Of a stretch of DNA of 16,911 nt, positions 14,891 through 16,911 are shown piece after piece. The translations under genes and the position numbers were made by a program. Location of the stretch: the NCBI GenBank assembly GCA_002352945.1, contig DDHL01000105.1:9282-26192 (forward strand). Direction: 5' to 3'. Under the pieces are notes generated by a model. The model worked only from the letters and a program-made list of their open reading frames with translations. It made no database searches and was not told where the DNA came from. The stretch is from Campylobacteraceae bacterium UBA1877. Its GTDB lineage: Bacteria; Campylobacterota; Campylobacteria; Campylobacterales; Campylobacteraceae. Positions within the stretch are counted from its first letter, which is position 1; every line of letters starts with the position of its first letter.

Positions 14891-15733
14891 CTACAAAGTC
14901 AACTCATGAACCAAGTAGGTCATGGCTAATAAATCAGCACTTCCTCCAGGGGAGAGATTGCGTAAAATGAGGGCTTCATCCATCTGTTTTAAAAAGGGCT
15001 CAACCCCCTTTGGATCAAATCGAAAAGATTTTGCATAATTTTGTACATACTTTAAGCCAGATTTTTTATCTCTAGCCCATAGAGTTGAATCTTGTAGGTT
15101 TTGCATCAAAACAATTAAGCTTACATGTAAAGCGGTTTTTTTACCAAATTGTAAATATTTTTTATACGTTGGCAAGGAGTGGTAAAAAAGAGTAGGGTAG
15201 CCGTTTTGAGCCTCTTGTCTAATTCCTCCATCCTTGCACGCAAGATAAAACTCTTCACCGCTAGTTGGATTGTTTGAAACTGAAGTCAAATCTTTTTGAA
15301 CTAATCCATGACACAGTTTTTTAATCTGTTCATGCAAATTTTTCGGGCTTGTTTTTTTGTGCTGACCTAAAAGTTGTCCGTGTGCACCCAAGATAACTGC
15401 AAGGGAAAATATCATCCCTTTATGGGTGTTTACTCCCTTGGTTGCTTTAAACATTGCCTCTTCGCAATTGCATCCAATATTACGAAGTTCATTAAAACAT
15501 TTTGTTGAAGTTATGCAATACATTACTCCAGTTTGAACAAAAGGTTTTAAAAATTTCTCAATTGCATCGATGCTTTTAAAAAAAGTTTTTATATTCATAT
15601 CATCATGGGAGCCATTATTGTTTTGGTCTACAAGGCCTGGTTTTGGTGTGAGCATCACCTCTTCAATCATTGCTTCTTTTGCTCTGCTAGCACAAAAATC
15701 TATTTTTTCTATAAAGTTAGTTGGAATACTCAT
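14891..15733 (-). CDS. citG: Triphosphoribosyl-dephospho-CoA synthase CitG
   Basis: CitG joins ATP and dephospho-CoA to make the precursor of the citrate lyase prosthetic group. The family signature EVMLTPKPGLVD followed by NNGSHDDM (25-46) is present, as is the C-terminal GGSADLLAMTYLVHEL (about 262-277), which also defines the related MdcB. The 280-residue length is typical. It starts 17 bp inside the end of citX, without a strong ribosome binding site, so translation is probably coupled. The neighbouring citX and citF make citrate lyase, rather than malonate decarboxylase, the target. One copy of TTACATGTAA lies inside the gene (15121-15130). Confidence 0.93.
   Translation of the reverse strand: MSIPTNFIEKIDFCASRAKEAMIEEVMLTPKPGLVDQNNNGSHDDMNIKTFFKSIDAIEKFLKPFVQTGVMYCITSTKCFNELRNIGCNCEEAMFKATKGVNTHKGMIFSLAVILGAHGQLLGQHKKTSPKNLHEQIKKLCHGLVQKDLTSVSNNPTSGEEFYLACKDGGIRQEAQNGYPTLFYHSLPTYKKYLQFGKKTALHVSLIVLMQNLQDSTLWARDKKSGLKYVQNYAKSFRFDPKGVEPFLKQMDEALILRNLSPGGSADLLAMTYLVHELTL
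15121..15130. repeat. Palindrome copy 8, TTACATGTAA, inside citG
   Basis: The perfect 10-bp core. On the minus strand it reads Leu-His-Val-Ser. Confidence 0.7.
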
Positions 15734-16244
15734 TAGTGTACTCTTGAACTTCTAAGTCAATAAAGTTATATAACTCTTTAATGTTATGAGATTGTGCTCT
15801 TGCGCAAAGTTTTGCATCTTTTTGACAAAGAAAACATCTTCTAGCCTCAAGTCCTAAAGCTTTTCGACTTATAGTTTTTCCATCTTGGTCGATTACATCC
15901 AAATCCCCAAAACGACCAAGAGGATGGTTTTGCTCAATTTCGCAGCATAAGCGCTTTAGCTTTAGTGCATTAGCCTTAATTGAAAAGATGGCTTCAAAAC
16001 CTATTAAAGAGTAGTTTGTAATTGTATCTGTAATTTGTAAACCCTCTTTTGAAAGTTTTACATGTAAAGCTTCTTGCAGGGCTTTAAAAATAATTTCGCC
16101 AGCCCTGCTTTCTTTGTAAGCTCCAGGCATATTTAAACTAAAATTAAGCACTGGGTTTTGATGCAATTGCGACAAATATTTTTGGTTTTTTGCCCTAATT
16201 TCCCTAGTTTTTAACACTTTTTGGAGTAAAGCAAAATTTTGCAT
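15717..16244 (-). CDS. citX: Apo-citrate lyase phosphoribosyl-dephospho-CoA transferase CitX
   Basis: CitX attaches the prosthetic group made by CitG to the acyl-carrier subunit (CitD) of citrate lyase. The motif HPLGRFGDLDV (107-117) corresponds to the family's HPxGRLxDxDV. A cysteine-rich block, RRCFLC with C147 and H153 following, matches the usual C-terminal part. The 175-residue length is normal. The start lies 2 bp after the citF stop, and the 3' end overlaps citG by 17 bp, so the three genes are one transcription unit read leftwards. A TTTACATGTAAA copy (16057-16068) encodes Leu-His-Val-Lys here. Confidence 0.92.
   Translation of the reverse strand: MQNFALLQKVLKTREIRAKNQKYLSQLHQNPVLNFSLNMPGAYKESRAGEIIFKALQEALHVKLSKEGLQITDTITNYSLIGFEAIFSIKANALKLKRLCCEIEQNHPLGRFGDLDVIDQDGKTISRKALGLEARRCFLCQKDAKLCARAQSHNIKELYNFIDLEVQEYTNEYSN
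16057..16068. repeat. Palindrome copy 9, TTTACATGTAAA, inside citX
   Basis: A perfect 12-bp palindrome. On the minus strand it reads Leu-His-Val-Lys, as in hypE. Confidence 0.7.
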
Positions 16245-16246
16245 AT

Positions 16247-16911
16247 CTATTTTTTTAACTGCCTAACCACATCAATTACAGAGCCATCGCGGTATCGGAT
16301 GATGGCAACAGGTTTGTCTAAATATTCAATGGGCTTTGGCTCACCGCAAAGGGCGATTGCTCTTTTGTATAAATCTTCTATCTCAACTAAGTGCAATCCA
16401 GCCTTTTTTAAACGCCGCTTTAACTCTACATTTCTTGGATGAACTGCTATTCCTTGGTCGGTAACAACTGCATCTACTGTACTTCCTGGAGTTACAATGG
16501 TATTAACTTTTTTTGTAATTGTAGGGATTCTTCCTCTTGTTAGTGGACATACAATAATTGCTAACTTTGCTTCTGCTGCCGTATCGCTGTGTCCACCTGA
16601 AGCCCCGCGCAAGATTCCTTTTGAACCAGTTATGATATTTACGTTAAAATCTACATCCACTTCCAAAGCACTTAAAACCACAATATCTAACTGTTTTATT
16701 GCTGCTCCTTTGGAGCTAAAGTTTGCATATTCATTGGCGCTAATTTCAATGTGGTTTGGGTTCCTATCAAGTGATTGTGCAGCAAAGGTATCAAAGCTTT
16801 GCACATCAAGGAGTTTGCGGATTAAGCCTTGCTCATGCAAATAAACCATTGTGCCTGTGATTCCGCCAAGCCCAAAATCTGCCTTGATCTTCTTCTCTTT
16901 CATTTTATCAC
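16247..16911 (-). CDS. citF: Citrate lyase alpha subunit CitF (citrate:acetyl-ACP transferase), 5' partial
   Basis: This subunit swaps acetyl-ACP for citryl-ACP in citrate lyase, which then splits into oxaloacetate and acetyl-ACP. Only the C-terminal 221 or so residues are in the window. The internal ATG at 16903 is not the start: the frame runs open to the window edge, and full CitF has about 500 residues. Recognisable blocks are FGLGGITGTMV, LSALEVDVDFNVN, GILRGASGGHSDTAAEAK, RGRIPT with TIVTPGSTVDAVVTDQGIAV, and the terminal IRYRDGSVIDVV. citD and citE are expected beyond the right edge. A citrate lyase points to citrate fermentation or cleavage, distinct from the ATP-citrate lyase of the reverse TCA cycle found in many autotrophic relatives. 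Confidence 0.95.
   Translation of the reverse strand, partial: DKMKEKKIKADFGLGGITGTMVYLHEQGLIRKLLDVQSFDTFAAQSLDRNPNHIEISANEYANFSSKGAAIKQLDIVVLSALEVDVDFNVNIITGSKGILRGASGGHSDTAAEAKLAIIVCPLTRGRIPTITKKVNTIVTPGSTVDAVVTDQGIAVHPRNVELKRRLKKAGLHLVEIEDLYKRAIALCGEPKPIEYLDKPVAIIRYRDGSVIDVVRQLKK

Noticed and set aside
1..16911. CRISPR array, tRNA, rRNA or riboswitch
   Set aside because: No regularly spaced direct repeats, cloverleaf or known leader structure could be recognised, and nearly all of the window is coding.

Overview
The window looks like a chromosomal segment from a member of the Campylobacterota (Epsilonproteobacteria). The evidence is the hydA-B-C-D-E gene order, which includes the epsilonproteobacterial-type hydE, the moderately AT-rich base composition, and the tight operon style with overlapping start and stop codons. 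A genus such as Sulfurimonas, Sulfurospirillum or Sulfuricurvum is plausible, but I cannot fix it from the sequence.

Region 1 (1-7770, + strand) is a membrane-bound [NiFe] uptake hydrogenase operon. It holds the small subunit hydA (5' end cut by the window), large subunit hydB, cytochrome b hydC, maturation endopeptidase hydD, accessory gene hydE and hypF. Electrons from periplasmic H2 oxidation would pass through three Fe-S clusters to the haem b subunit and into the quinone pool. HydE appears to end in a decayed version of the HypF C-terminal (Kae1-like) domain.

Region 2 (7771-9049) holds the nickel regulator nikR on +. A convergent gene on - encodes a zinc-ribbon/HTH protein that looks like a domesticated IS1595/ISXO2-type transposase lacking its catalytic residues. 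The divergent gap before hypB carries a promoter.

Region 3 (9050-12527, + strand) is hypB-hypC-hypD-hypE-hypA, the rest of the active-site assembly set. HypF and HypE make the cyanide ligand, HypC and HypD carry the Fe(CN)2CO unit, HypA and HypB deliver nickel, and HydD then clips HydB. HypB has a His-rich nickel-binding N-terminus and an unusual residue in its GTPase specificity motif.

Region 4 (12528-13990, + strand) is a dGTP triphosphohydrolase-family gene (dgt).

Region 5 (14021-16911, - strand) is unrelated to hydrogen metabolism: citF (partial), citX, citG and then a YitT-family membrane protein gene. citF, citX and citG encode the citrate lyase alpha subunit and its prosthetic-group enzymes. 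The yitT gene carries an apparent one-base frameshift in a run of six T.

Across the whole window a 10-bp palindrome, TTACATGTAA, occurs nine times in genes and gaps of unrelated function. That is far more than chance allows, and it is the strongest unexplained signal here. I found no CRISPR array, rRNA, tRNA or intact mobile element.
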